From: Phallusia mammillata | Taxonomy: Eukaryota > Chordata > Ascidiacea > Phlebobranchia > Ascidiidae | NCBI GenBank assembly: GCA_003260075.1 | Contig: QLIY01000582.1 | Coordinates: 2,620 to 66,619 of the forward strand | Length of the DNA: 64,000 nucleotides | Reading direction: 5' to 3' | Shown here: positions 12,301-25,608 of the stretch, piece after piece | Position numbering within the stretch: the stretch's first letter is position 1 | Layout of the letters: every line of letters begins with the position of its first letter | Made by a program: the position numbers and the translations under genes | The notes under the pieces: generated by a model | The model's input: the letters and a program-made list of their open reading frames with translations, nothing else | What the model was told of the DNA's origin: nothing | Database searches by the model: none

Positions 12301-12844
12301 TAACGCTGGTTTGTCCTACGTGTTTGGTCAAGAAAGAGTGCTTCAACCGTATTCAAATTTAGCCTACACACATGTTAGGTATTTATCCAAATTTAATGTT
12401 CCTGAAGACTCCGATTGACCCTATGGTTCACCCACAGGCCCCAAAACTGTGAAATTTTTGAAACCGCTTTTAGTACTATGGTACATGATCCATGATCTTT
12501 TAGTTAGCTTGACCCCGAAATATGCGTTTTTAGGTTGAATCGGTCTTTAAGGTCCGAAATTCAAACCCCAATGTTCTGAAACTTTAAACAATTGTTTGTA
12601 GTGGCTTCCTCGTTTAGTATTCATATGTTTAGCCTCATCAACCGATTGGTTACCTTTACAGCCTCCATGTGTTTAAGCGTCATGTGCACGGACAATCCAA
12701 TCCCACGGATCGATTGGTTGGTGAGATATGGCCGGGGCTTCATACATGACCACGCGTTCAACTTGGCCATGTTTTCGCTGGAAAAGAGCTGTGACGTTAT
12801 TTGTATCACAATGACGGACGTTGCATCAATTTTTTTTCACTGGT

Positions 12845-12973
12845 GCAGAGGCAGTCAGGGATTTCCGCCAGGGTCGTGCACAACGTGACGGAAAGGGAAA
12901 AGACGATTGACGAGTTCACGAGCCAGCAGAGGCAGTCAGGGATTTCCGCCAGGGTCGTGCACAACGTGACGGA
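12845..12973. repeat. Tandem duplication, 48-bp unit, period 81
   Basis: Two copies, 12845-12892 and 12926-12973, starting GCAGAGGCAGTCAGGG and ending CACAACGTGACGGA, are identical over the unit. A G-run follows the second copy. The surrounding 12.3-13.3 kb is repeat-like and holds no gene that I recognise. Confidence 0.85.
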
Positions 12974-13506
12974 GGGGGGGGGGTTACACGGTAAATAATG
13001 TTACAAGGCGGTCAGTGTACAGTCATCAACAACTGATGCCAGTTGTGTGACATTGTATCTAAACCTTGGTCCCAAGGCGTAACTTTTAGGAGCAAAGTGC
13101 AGGTGATAATTATAACAGGAGAGTACATAATTAATTACCGCATCAGTGGTAATTACGATTGGTGTATGAAAAGAAGAGAAGTGGTTTAAAAACATTCTTG
13201 CTCTAGGTGCGTTTCTATTTTTTTCCGGGATATTATTCAAACTTTTCGGATCCACCTATCTAATTGACTGCTGGCTTTGTGTTGTGCGATAACGGTTTTA
13301 AAAAGGAGCTGGTACGAGTTTGCATTGTTAGGTTATTTACATTTACGAAATTATTAAATATATCTGGAATTGTGTTATCTTACATAAACAAGGAGGTTCA
13401 AGCTCAAATAGCTCCTTGATTGAAAGCAGAGAATTTTCCTCCATACTTGGCCAAATCACTTTTATGTTTAACGCCAAAACACATTTTAGAAATTTATGAC
13501 ATATAC

Positions 13507-13881
13507 TAGGCCTACCATACGTCCTCTTTTTGGAGGACATGTCCTCCCTTTTAACAAAAACCAAGTTGTCCTCGGAGGACTAGAAAAAGTACTCAAATGT
13601 CCTCCTTTTCAAAGAATTTCTGATTTACCAACTACATAAGTGACAATTATGCCTTTGAAAACAAATATTGATCTTCAGCTTATTTTTAAAGAACACAGGT
13701 TGATTTTAAATTTTTTTGAAAAAAAAGGTTATTTAGTGTGGTGATGTGATAAGCGTTAAACTTTATCCAAATTATAATTCAATACTGTCTTATTTCTAAG
13801 GCTTTTGTTTTTTTTTGGGGCCCTTTATGTTCTTTTTAACATTGTGTCCTCCTTTTTGGGGATGGAAATATGGTAACCCTA
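13507..13881. mobile_element. Degenerate hAT-like MITE related to 2812-3199
   Basis: The left end (TAGGCCTACCATACGTCC) and right end (ATATGGTAACCCTA) are imperfect inverted versions. The interior has repeated TGTCCTCCTTTT motifs, which parallel the TGTCCTTATTT motifs of the 2812 element. No clean target duplication is left. Confidence 0.5.
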
Positions 13882-14194
13882 CGTGATACGAAATAACGCT
13901 TCCACGCATACACATACGCTGTAGCAATCCAACTTCAGAAAAATCAAAAATGTCTGGCAAAATGTCGTGAACAACGATGAACGACCGCAACCACGTTAAA
14001 GTCAAAGGGTAATGTCCGCATTACTACGCACCGCAAGAGGTTTCTGCTGAACTACATGCACGTATTGCAACGGTGCCCATTTGTTAGTGCTTTAATACCA
14101 TCAGGATTTTATGACTGAATTAACTAATTGGTAATTTTTCTTCGGAGTTTAGAAATATTACTGTTACTTATTTGCATATAACATATACACGTTA

Positions 14195-14313
14195 GTGGGG
14201 ACCGATTTGTTTTTGAAAGGCAAAAACAATCATGTTGGATGATGTGTGAATTTTTTCAATAGGACATAGAATACATGAATTGGCAATATATAGGAAAGCC
14301 ACCTTCCTAGTTT
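14195..14313. repeat. Dispersed repeat, copy 3
   Basis: It starts AGTGGGGACC, then TTTGTTTTTG, CAATCATG and AAGCCACCTTCCTAGTTT, in the same order as 31-200. The small reading frames that overlap this region on both strands are attributable to the repeat, not to a gene. Nothing else is recognised from 13.9 to 15.2 kb. Confidence 0.45.
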
Positions 14314-15239
14314 CAATTGGAATTGAACAAAATTTTTTTATGGAAAAACCGTTTACAAAACAAAAATCATATGTTGGAGCTTTGGTAAATTGGGAGAATT
14401 TTTTTTCGACCTTTTGCATAACTTGCATGAACAGCCTTACCATCCGAGCGCTTCATTCAAAACAGTCACAGGATGTTGCGTACTTATTTAATGAACGCAA
14501 TGCATTAGCTTGTGCGGTACGGGAAAAACGAGGGATTATGCATAGGGTAAGCACATTCTACTTAAATATAGTTTCGACAGATACCTTGATTGGAATCGAA
14601 TGTCAAGGTGCTACGCTAATGCAGCTTTAAAACAGTGCCCAATTAGAGAAGATGATGCAGAAACTTACAATGACTGACCACTTTATCCGCGGTGTTTCGC
14701 TGTTGAGCAGTACAAAAGCGTCGCAGAGTAGATACATAGCTATGGGGATGGGAAAAACGGCAGCTGGAAGCATTAGCGATGTTTTAATGTTGATTTAGAA
14801 TTGGAGAAGTGTTTATTGTTTTGATTTTTTTGGTTTATATTGGAAAGATATTAGTTTATTCGGAAAGTTAACTAATGGTTCCGCAGCCGCATTTGCACAT
14901 CTCTGAATTGCCTATCGAACATCCTTTAAAATATAGTTACCAGAAACAAATAAAAATACGTAATTCTTCGGAAATCTCTGTTAAAAATGAAAATTGTTTT
15001 GACCAAGATAAAAAAAACAGTCAAAGCTACGTTAAAACAAGGAGTTTAAAAACAAAACGCTGAAAAAATACTCTCATGTGTCAACCTACCAGGTGCAACA
15101 AAAGTACTGACACAAACGTAGGATTTTAATGGATAGAATTTTTCACTGTCACATTTTCCTCACTGTTTTGTGATATATAACTTATAAGTCGGCAACAATC
15201 CGATAATTAAGAAATTAACTAAGACTAATCAGTAAAAGG

Positions 15240-17164
15240 TCACGTGACAACTGCGTCTTGAGACTGGGTCAGTTTGTGCCGAATGAGAAAGGCCGAAATA
15301 GCTTCTGCAACTTTGTCGGGTACGTCTTCGTGTACTGCGTGTCCACTCTTTGGCAAGACCTAGAAAAAGATTAACGGGCATATTGGGCACTTAAATTAGT
15401 GTCGTTAAAAGAGATTTTTTTATTGCCACTGTAAAAAGTAACTTAGTTCAATTGGGGTCAAAACGCAGAGCTGTTTAATTCCGAAGGACGTCATTTCCTT
15501 TTTGTCGTCCTGGAACGAAGTGCTGCTTGTTCCAGTCTCATGCAAACTGTGAGCTTAGTTGGTTCATAATCGGTAGAGGATGTTTACTTATTTTGACAAG
15601 AAGCGAAAGTGAATCACCATGTTTTTTACGGTCGAATTCCCCCACACAAGCAGCAAAATTGTGACGTTGCGGATGTTTGTTTGTAAAACAGCGAAGTGGA
15701 TTTCCCGACAGTAGGGAAGTCAAGTTGATTTGACAATGTGGGTACAGGCAGTTCCACTAAATTGCAACCAAGTGACGTGAGTGAAGTGGGTAGGTATTCT
15801 ATACTATATGACACAAATAACTTCGCGCTCACACTATACGATTTACATTGCAAGCCGTGCGGGGCTACATTAAAAGCCTAAGTTTGCAAGTAACTAATAA
15901 ACTTTTTACAAACTTATTTTACCTGACATGAAAACAAATTAACCAGTTAAATACACCAAACAGTCAGATAATTTACATCTCATCACAAACGAGCACTAAC
16001 CTGTAATTGAAACTTCCCTTGCATTTGGCCGATTGTGAGATCTCGATCAAGGTTGTTTATTCCTACAGAAGACAAAATAAAACAATTCAATGTGCATCAG
16101 TACAGAAGAATCTGTTTTTGCAGGTGAGAAGAAAGAATCATACATAATAATCAAATAGTCCAGTGGTTTCCAATTGTAAAAATTGAAAATTTGAGAAAAG
16201 GAATTTAATTGATTTTTTTAGACACTTAAGTTTTTGTAACATGACCTGTTAAGTTGATGAAAGCCCTAATTTTAAATGATCTTTGTATGGTTTAGTTATC
16301 ATGTACTATGTAGTATATTAGGGCGGGATGAAAATGATTTGAATTGTTGAGGGAGAAATTCTTCGAAAAAGATTGGGAGCCACTAAAGTATCCAATCGCT
16401 AAAAATCGATTAAATTGTTGTCACATTGATTAGGTAGGTAATAGTCAAGTGAACAGTTCAAACAAACGGTGTCTGGAGTGAGATGACAGATTGTTGGATC
16501 ATTTTCATAAACTTGCAGTCGTTACTGATCACAATTTAATTTTTGCTCCAGCCAAATTGCTACTTAACGTCTCACGGCATCATTTCCAATATTCAAAACG
16601 CGAAAGGTCGTGAGCTTTTACACTCAAAATTCAAGAAACCAATTTAGCAACAACGTATTTTACCCGTTAGGACATAATGTATAAGTCACAGGTTTATTAG
16701 CGAAATTCGGAAAACGACGAAAAGCAAATATTGGATAATATGTAGCCTCCCTTTGCAAACACTGTGAAGTTTGTTTGATCTTATGAAGCGTTTTCCAAAA
16801 TGTATCGAGATTAAAACGGTTGATATACTTTGGACTGATTTATACCATCCACCAAATCACCCCCTTGTTTTATCATCCCGTTAGAGCAGCCTTAGGCACT
16901 TAAAGTAATTTACAAGTTAATTATACCACTGCACCTGCATTACGACGCGTTTAGCTGGTTCCCTTTAGGCAATGCCACTGCACGCTATCAGCACACACAG
17001 CTCAGCAAAAAACAAGTTTGAGCTTACCTGCCAGCATTAGGATCTTTGGTAGTGGTATTGATAGGAAAAGTGATGAAAGTCCTGTGAACCATCCGCGCCA
17101 GTACTGCTCTGTTTTTGACAAATCTATCCGCCACACGTAGATTGGTAAATCTTCCTTATTGTCA
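15240..17164 (-). CDS. PPME1: Protein phosphatase methylesterase 1, C-terminal exons (partial)
   Basis: Three exons, complement(join(15240..15359,16001..16062,17028..17164)), give about 105 C-terminal residues. The exons read, in order, YVWRIDLSKTEQYW with GWFTGLSSLFL, then LTIGQMQGKFQLQ, then GHAVHEDVPDKVAEA. This order and wording match the end of PPME1, the alpha/beta hydrolase that removes the methyl group from the C-terminal leucine of PP2A catalytic subunit. The His in GHAVHED is the expected catalytic histidine. The protein ends shortly after IRHKL, shorter than the vertebrate tail. The first exon here begins with the third base of a codon, so upstream exons must exist. I did not find the GHSMGGA nucleophile exon or any other upstream exon between 17165 and 22800. 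So the 5' part is either beyond a very long intron, very short exons I missed, or absent. Confidence 0.88.
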
Positions 17165-20100
17165 CTGGAAAAACAGTAAGATACAAATGTATATGAGTAT
17201 AGTGTATGTTACCAGACATATTTTATAAACTTTTCTTTCGCACAACCGGCAATGTACGACAGAATGTTAGCTGAATGTGTTGTGTCAGTATTTGCAGTCC
17301 AAAGCAGGCATGTCTTATTGGAGAAGTAAAACAGAATATCTTGAAAAAACGTTTTCCTATTGGTTGCTTACGTATTTTGAAGCCCAAATAAACATTCGGT
17401 CGTCAAACAGTTGGCCGAGACAGTGGCGTTGCATGAAACCCACTTGTAAAACAAGCATCACATTTGATAAAAATTATGACTAAATCACGTAATGTGTCGT
17501 AGTATACCTACTACGTTGTCGAATACATTTATGTACGAAGTGACACAGAGGCCCATCGGCACACTTGTAAGACATAGTAGGCATTTTGTCTGAGTCAACA
17601 CTATTGCGTCACACGCACGTTAAACAAATGACGCCCATTGCTGAATAGAAATAGGTTGGGACCGCCTTATATGAATGACGCGCGGGCAATCACAATGTTA
17701 ATATGTTTAAATTTTGTCACGCATCAAGTGTAGAGTATTGTCAACCAGAAAAGGCCATAACAGGGCTTGCCAACTAAGCAATAATTACCAGTTATATGGC
17801 TGTACTACGTTTAACCTGGATCTAATGATAAGTTGAGGTTAGTCTGGAAGTTTGGAAAGTAAGGTTTATAAAGAAACAAGAGTTTGTGTAATACATTTGC
17901 AATGCAATAGCGTAAAAATTACTTAAAACCGTGCGTTTGCATCGCTGAGTTTGAAAGTTTTAGACACGCCAAAAACAAAATGTATAACAAGTATTTTGCA
18001 TGGTTAAAGGTGGAATGCTAATAGTTTTTAGTTTAAAACTTGTACCACGTGAGGTTGATGAGAAATACGCGTGCGCCGTTTAATAACATCGTATAATGCA
18101 AGCAGTGGTGAGGTTAGGGGTTCAACATACATTTCCAAAACAAAAGTTAATTTTAAAACTGTTGTGTGCTTCTTTAAACGGAACACTCCGTGCGATGAAC
18201 GCATAACCATATTACCTACGACACGTATTGCTTAAAAACTACAAGCAGAAAACTGCCCAGAATGGTCTAATATGGGAAACGATAAGGTAAGCAGCGGGAA
18301 AACGCTTCTTAAAAGATTGCTCAGCGCTTTTTCGGGATTATAAGCAACATTACAAATGATAAATGAGATCACGCCCTAAATAATCCTCGCAACTTTCAGC
18401 GGATGTAGTGCTGCATGATATAATTTTGCCAATGTTTTGTGTTGACGGAAGATGTGAAATTTGTCAACCACGAGAAGACGTTATTTTCGTCGTGCCGGAA
18501 AACATCAAAACGCCGCGATGTACAATGTTTATATGTTTTGCTATTGTGTTCCATGTGGTTTGGTTGATGCTTATAAGTTTGTCACTGTGGAAATGCAATC
18601 ACCAACTAAAAATGACACTTCTTGCCACAAACTACAAACACCGCACATTTTTTTTACATAAAATATTAGTTTGAAAGTTTGCTTTCTAGGATAATAATTT
18701 TGGGGAAAAAATAATGTGGTGATTTGTCATTTAATTACGTACCACCGACATTTGCAGAGATTTGGGGGTCAGCGTTTACAAATAATGATTTCAGATGTCA
18801 GTCGGATTTGCTATTTAGAACGTGCGTGGGTCGTGCGAGCAAGACGTTCTTACTTCCCACGCAAATGCGTAGGAAGACACAGATCGACTGTTAAACCAGA
18901 CTATATATTGCGACGTATTGAACCTACTGACTGCGTAACTCAGTGGTGCCCGTCGCAATTTCCAAATATTCACACGGGGTATATGTTTCTTTCAGGTCGA
19001 GCTCAAGATTTTTAATTAGTTGCGCACTGTTTAATTAGTTTGCGCAATTTGCCATTCCGCCAGTTCTATGCCCCCTCTTGCCCCCACGCGTCGGCGCCCA
19101 TGTTTGCACTAATCATAGATTTCAAGCCATTGTTTGTATAATAGTGTTGAGTTAAATTGTTAATATTTATTTTTTCATTTCAAATTAAAGTAACTTCAAA
19201 TTAATGCACGAAAATATGTCAATTTCAAAGTAATCACATGGGATGCCTGTTTGGTATTGTAAGTTTAAAAATACGGGGGTTGTCTTTTTCAATTTTCATT
19301 TACATGATACACTTAATTTCGAATTTGCTACGAGCTCTAGAGTTCATTTTAACGAGGACTTTTGGCAACAACACAAATCACCAGGAAAACAGCGAGAATG
19401 TATACTGAGTGTATCATGATGTTGTGACGTTGCGTTTTATGTAACAATCTATATACGTTACATCACAATGCGTTCGGGCATGTTTTCAGGGTTACTGTAA
19501 TCGCTGCAAAAAAGTTTTGCAAATCGTGATTTATCAACATCTCTTGCGAGAGTTGGAATTTAACGCTAATCTCTAAAAACGTTTTGCGGAAGTCTGGGCG
19601 GAACACTGGATATAAACGTTTGTGGTTGTATCATTGGGATATAATCAAAGAAATATTGTTATTTTGAAGAGAAGTTAGGCTGAACAACACTAAAGGCAAT
19701 ATTCAAGAACAAGATTCGAACGAAATGTTTGCATACAATAACAAGCGCATTATCATGTTATTAAATTTGCCTAATCCAATCGCTTTCGCCAACGTTAGGA
19801 GAAATACACTCTACTGGTATTTTTTCTCCCTCTGCAGTACACGTATAAAATTGAGTGCTGAACCGGCTATGCAGTATTTATAGACGTACTGTAAACCCAC
19901 ATGCAATAGTTCATGCAAGTATCGAATGCAGTTTCGAATCAGTCATAGGATTTCAAATCATAACTTTCAAACGCCCATATGCAGTTACACATTGTGGTAT
20001 CAAAAGTGGACAAAAGTGAAACAATAATTTTTCTGTTTTTTTTCCGGTTTTTAATTATGCGAGCTGAGCATTAGTCACTTGCACCACAAAGTAAAGCACT

Positions 20101-22850
20101 TGCGTTTTGCGCACAGAACTATCACATCAGAGGCAGTGCGTCAAATACGCCTCCGGCGCAGAGTGTCGACTGCACCAAACCAAACGTTTCATTTTGTTGT
20201 CAGCATTCTTCCAGTGACTTTTTGTGGGATATCATATAGTTAGAATTGTTGTCTGTTTAGTCTATATTTCTATATTGCGTTAGTGAATGGAATAAGCATT
20301 AAACTTTTACTAGAATATCGAATTTAAAGAAAAAAACAAACAAACAAGGCAACTGTTATGACTAGTTTAACAAGTGTTTGATATGAAAAGATACAGGCTA
20401 GGATATGGTACAGTAAAGTTAGTTTAACGAATTAAAAAGTTTTGATTGCAAGAGTTTTTATTTGAATTGTTCTCGCGCAGGACGGAAAAAAGGCAGAGGA
20501 ACCGAAACTGAACACAATAAACGACATTGAAATTAACCTGCTTCGGGTTTCGTGAAACGCAGTTACTTATTGTACGAAAGTGACGTTGGTACTGCTGCTC
20601 GCGGAAGTTGAGGCTGCATGTTCAATGGCATTAAAAATTAGCAAATGCATAAAAGCAATGGTTTTCTGAGAGTTTTCGCGCATTTTTCGCCAGGTTCTGC
20701 CCAATCTCCATGTGTTGCACCGCAAGGAAGCCCGACGTCAATAATTACTACTTCAGTATTTTGAGAAAAACACGGGAAGGGGTGGTATTCAAAAAACCAT
20801 TAAAGCTATTTGGCGTGCGTCGCATTAAACATAAGCGCGATGATGTCTCACGTTGTGTGTAACCTAGCAGATTTTGTGAATAAGATACCACTATCAGCAG
20901 TTATGTTTGTTAGTTACAGCCTAAATTAAACAGTGGCTGATGGAGCTTTCATTTATCTTACTCATTTCTGCAGTGTTGGGTACTTAACCCTTACAGCTTG
21001 AGACAAATGGAGCCCTGTCGTTATTCAATGACATTGCATTAGGTATATCAGTTTCCTGTTTGCTGGTATTCCAGCGTAGATGGTTTGTGTTTGACTTGAC
21101 ACACGTTCATAAGGGACAGGCTAAAGATCGATAGTCTCGCCACCATTGACATATTTCTCAATCAGACGGAGGTCGTTTCATGCGTCACCACTTTATTGAC
21201 GGTAACAAATCAAACAATTCGCCATCTGCTATGCGAGATAAGTTACGCGAGCCCGGTTACTTAAAACAAGAATTTCAATCGTTAAGGGTTTTCGTAAAAT
21301 TGAAGTAACCTTTCATTCCAGTCGGCCTTATGCTGCTTGAAGTGTGGTCTGAATTTTAGTTTATGGCAGGATAGCGATTTTTCAACAAGTAGATTGCTAA
21401 AGCCTCAACAATCTTGTATGCATAGTTCGGGATACAGAACGTAAGGTGGAAGGTGCATCACACGATAAACGCTTATAGTCCGGTTACTGTGTTTACTAGA
21501 TGGATAGAGTTGTGCATATGGTACGGCTAAAGGTGATTAACGACAGGAAAGGTATTGTCTACGAGGTGCCGGGAATTTCACGAACAACAAACAGTCTCTT
21601 CCCGAAGCTATACTGCGTGCATAGAAGGTCACCCCAGGATTCTTGCGCAACTTAGTATATACAAGACGCAACTGAGTTTGGTTTATAGTCCATGAATACT
21701 TTAACAGTAATGACATGATTGTGGGTTTTTGCTGAATAGTTGTAAGGTTCGCTGTTTCCAAGCGAAAATTTGGTATGTTGTTTTCCTTTGTAACTTGTGA
21801 CTGAGTAAGTAATTGTTTTTAGTTAACAGCGTACAAGTTATAGAAGACAATGCGAATAATTAAGAACCAAACCGTCAAGGGGGATGAAAACATTTTGACG
21901 TTTTTTTTACACTGTTTACAGTATTTTCAAACCGCGTACATTTTATTTACCGTTGGCGGATGCAAAAGCAGCTGGCAACAATACCTCCACTTAAAGTTCA
22001 GTGTGATCAGTTCATCAAAGGTGACAAAAGAAAAATATATCTCTTACAAACCTCACGGAGGGTTCTTTTTGACACGTGACTTGCTCCTCGTCCCCATCCT
22101 CGGCGATCGCATCCATCACTCCGGGGGGTTGGGATGTAAAGCACGTTTTAGACCTGCGCGAACCCTCCCTGTATAAAAAATGCCACAGAAGTATAAGCTA
22201 CAGGTGAATACCTGACTCAGCAGTTTTTTTACAACTACGCCTCATATATGGATGTAATATAGTCCCAATCCAACAGTGGGTGTTCTGGAAAGAGGCGGGG
22301 CCATCCACGTGCTTATGGTGCGTCAGATTGACAATAGAAGTTTTGAGAGGTCGAAACCGGCGCAACGCGACTGTGCAAGATTGATTGTTTTACAGCTGCC
22401 TGAGAGAGGAAGCAATGTTGAGGCAAAAATGCAGTGCTGATCTGGGGATGTGCTAAGCCTTGTTTACCACCGCTAAAGTTAGATCATCATCCGTTTTTTT
22501 CGCTGGCTTCTCATCCACAAGACTGTGCGATCATCACTAGTAGATGCAGTCTGTGTGGTATTGGCCTGCAGTGTGAGACAGCAGCAGAACAGTTCATGTA
22601 TAAGCGGCATAGTCAGCAAAAACTTATTCGCAATTAGAAGCGGACCAAAAAAGAATGCGATATACTGCAGTTATATATGCCAGTTAATAACTGGCTTAAA
22701 CTGGGTCTTTTTTGGCCAGTTGCTATGATTCTCACAAAATCATGTTAACTTTAAACCAGCAATTGTATTTTTACAGAAAATAAAACAGCTTAAAACGCTG
22801 TGTAGGCTGAATATTATAAGCTACTGTCGTTTTGTAACGTGGAAACAGCA
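17165..22850. other. Gene-poor stretch, no exon recognised
   Basis: I see only short unrelated frames on both strands. None has a family motif or a chain of compatible splice sites. A GC-richer patch at 22030-22180 could contain a short minus-strand first exon, but there is no support for it. If PPME1 is intact, its missing 5' exons should be here or further right. Confidence 0.5.
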
Positions 22851-22853
22851 AAC

Positions 22854-24106
22854 ATGGCCGTCGACCTAAGCAAAGTTGAAGACTGGGAAAAAGTTCAAAT
22901 TCTACAGGTATGCGTACAATGTGATATTTCTGTTTGAACTGTGTCAGGGCTGTGATATCAAACTTGTGTGTACTGAGAGGTCAAATTATTGCACTACATT
23001 CGTAGGCGGCATGTATCTATAGTGCAAATGAGGACCCACGCAACACGCATATTGCCTATTTAAGTACTGTAGGTTTTGCTAACAATCATAGTTACGCGTT
23101 CACGCCTGGTCACAAAATATGACTAAAAGTTTTTTTGTTAACGTACCAACTTCCTGACCTATGATATGTCACTAACCATGTGAAAATTTTGCACAAGGTT
23201 TTACGGCGAAATGAGCGTATCAGGCAACGTGACGAACGTCGAATTCAGCAGTTCGCAGTCAGGATACAACTGGAAAGACTAAACGACAAACGAAGCCCAC
23301 GCCTTGAATCGTAAGTGTTGCTGTCGTCATTAGTATAGAAATGTGCAGTGCGCATAAGATAAATTGACGAAGCAACAGTGCTTCCTAATTAGCATCAACC
23401 AATAATAGTGTGAAACGGTACATAGCGTCTTGTAAACGAGTGTAAAGGTACAACCAAAAATCAAGTAATAAAATCAACACGCAGAAGGAAACAGCAACCT
23501 GCTGCAAACGGTAGCTCATTGCGCACGGTCTGGGTCGAAGCCACACAAAAGAAATAAAAATGTTTCTCGGTGTTAAAATTCTTTTAATTTAGCTTCTTAA
23601 GATGTTATTTTGCCAGTATATTTTAAATATAGCCTACTTTTTCTAAATCCTGGATAAAAAAATGTGTTCAAAAATGACCATATCGGCTTACATGCCTAGA
23701 CAAATCTGTCACGCGATCATAGTATCACAAATGCAAAATGTTTTTCTTATGCAACAGACAAATCAAAACAGTGACTGGACACTGGCACGCCGAACTTGTC
23801 AACAAGCGTTGTGAAAACGCCGACCCAACAACGACACTATACAGGAAAATCTCCAGCGAATTGGCAAGCAATACGAGTCCAAGATCTTCGAACTCTTTAT
23901 CGCCGCCGTCCAGCAAAATAACAGAGGATGTTTTCACACCGAACCAAGTAACGCCAATCGCTTACGTGGACGAAGACAAAATCGATGCAGTCCGAAGTTG
24001 GGTGAACAATCAACGAATTTACGCCGAGCAGCGATTGAACTCTGCCAGCGACGGCAACTTAAGCTCCGATGTGAGTATAGACGATGTTAATAACCATGCT
24101 TCTTGA
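22854..24106 (+). CDS. Small Slp/exophilin-type Rab-binding domain protein
   Basis: Three exons, join(22854..22907,23198..23310,23758..24106), give 171 aa in frame. Exons 1-2 encode a charged helix with EKVQILQVLRRNERIRQRD and RRIQQF. This resembles SHD1 of the Rab-binding domain in synaptotagmin-like proteins and EXPH5 (KILQVLERNEEL style). Exon 3 starts with KTVTGHWHAEL, resembling SHD2 (TGEWF/TGDWF-type motif, here with HWH). No zinc finger separates the two halves, as in EXPH5 and some Slp proteins. These domains bind GTP-loaded Rab27 in vesicle trafficking. The rest is a Ser/Pro-rich, low-complexity tail with no C2 domain, ending at a stop with AATAAA at 24588-24593. It may be a minimal Rab effector, or the short product of a larger gene. 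Homology is by motif reading only. Confidence 0.7.
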
Positions 24107-24763
24107 GCACTGATGGTGGAGCTCACTATATATACGCCTGACATTCGTTGCAATGCTCCTTGAGCGGTTTTATGATATCAAGGTGCTGAACACCAGTGAA
24201 GATGCGGTACGATATTGCTTTTTAAGGTTTACTGTCATCAGTATTAATTGCATGTAAATGTGCGGAATTATTACGCGTGTTTACAGTTTAGTTGACATAC
24301 ACATTTTTGATGCACTATATTTAACACGTACAACTGCGATTGTCATTTTGGTCATAAAGAAACAGATTTTAACATTTTAGTAATGCATTTCAACCGACTT
24401 TTTCAACGAAGTTTTTTCGAAAAGTTCTCGATATTTTTGCAACATGTACTTCGTTTTTAAAGTCCCTATTTTGCAGAGATATTTATGTTACTGTGCAATT
24501 AATTAGTTTTTGAAAATTGTACTTATGTGTGATAAAGCTTCAAGTGTTATAAGTGCATGTTTGCAATTGTCATCAAATAGTTTATTGAATAAAATCGCAG
24601 TGACCGTGTAAATTCGTAAAATGCCATTTTCAAAGGGATACAGGATGCACAAGCCAACTTCCTAGAAGTGAATTGACTGACCCTTCAATGTCAACAAGCT
24701 GCTATGACTAAGCACATATGTCCCCCAAAAATGCAAAAATTAAGAATTTCTGTTGCTTTAAAT

Positions 24764-25600
24764 CAGTGGTTCTCAAAGTATGGGTCGCGCAGGGTCAAAA
24801 AATGGGTCGCGTTATATGGCGATTCAATTCTGCCCAAACGAACTATTACTGAATTAAGTAAACACAAACGAATTAACTTAATGCAGTAGTAGTAAAGTCA
24901 CCTTACTCGACCACGTTGTACAGTAAAATGAACCAACCATTACCACATACAGACCACATACGACAATAGCCTTCCAACTTTTACGCACACGGTGATTGTA
25001 ACGTCAAAGCACGGGAAATAATAGGACAAGTTCATCATGCGAAACTGAACTTGGAGATAGAGCAGTAAGCGTTTAAGAATGAGTAAGAATTCGTACAAGG
25101 AAACATTTTAGATTTGGGATTCATTACTATCAATGATCATGGTGCTGCAAAGCCATAATGTGAGCTGTGTTATGCAGTGTTGTCGAACGAATCGAGCTCG
25201 TTAATCCTGCAGCCATTTCGACAGGTGCAAACTCCTATGCAGCCAAGACGTGGCCTCGAAATTGCGGTCCGACTCGTTACAGAACAGCACAGTTAAAAGT
25301 CAAATCACAGTCCTTTCACTGAATATAAAATATCAAGTGGTCCCTTGAATGAAAAATAGAGCCTTGCATTGAAGATTTTTGAAGGAAAATTTTCAGTTTC
25401 ATCAATCACACTAAAATAAATTAATCATTTGTTTGTAATAAATCACTGTTTTACAGTTCTGTGTACTACAACTGGTTGTCTGCGTCTTTTTTCGTGCATA
25501 TTTGAAAAAAAAAAACATTTTTTGATGTTTGAGGCTTGGGTCGTGAGATATTCATAAAACTAAGATTTGGGTCGCGGTCAAAAAAGTTTGAGAACCACTG
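24764..25600. mobile_element. hAT-type nonautonomous element, copy 1 (837 bp)
   Basis: The ends CAGTGGTTCTCAAAG and TTTGAGAACCACTG are inverted and are flanked by a perfect 8-bp duplication, CTTTAAAT, at 24756-24763 and 25601-25608. There is no transposase frame. The element at 30497-31349 is nearly identical throughout, so both moved recently. Confidence 0.93.
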
Positions 25601-25608
25601 CTTTAAAT

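Noticed and set aside
12592..12888. 98-codon frame near the tandem duplication
   Set aside because: It lies in repeat-like DNA and runs into the duplicated unit; no family resemblance.
14280..14630. 116-codon frame
   Set aside because: It begins within a dispersed repeat and shows no recognisable motif, with an equally long frame on the other strand.
22048..22116. Possible minus-strand first exon (starts MDAIAEDGDEEQ, good GTAAGA donor)
   Set aside because: There is no downstream exon or family match to join it to; one start and one donor are not enough.
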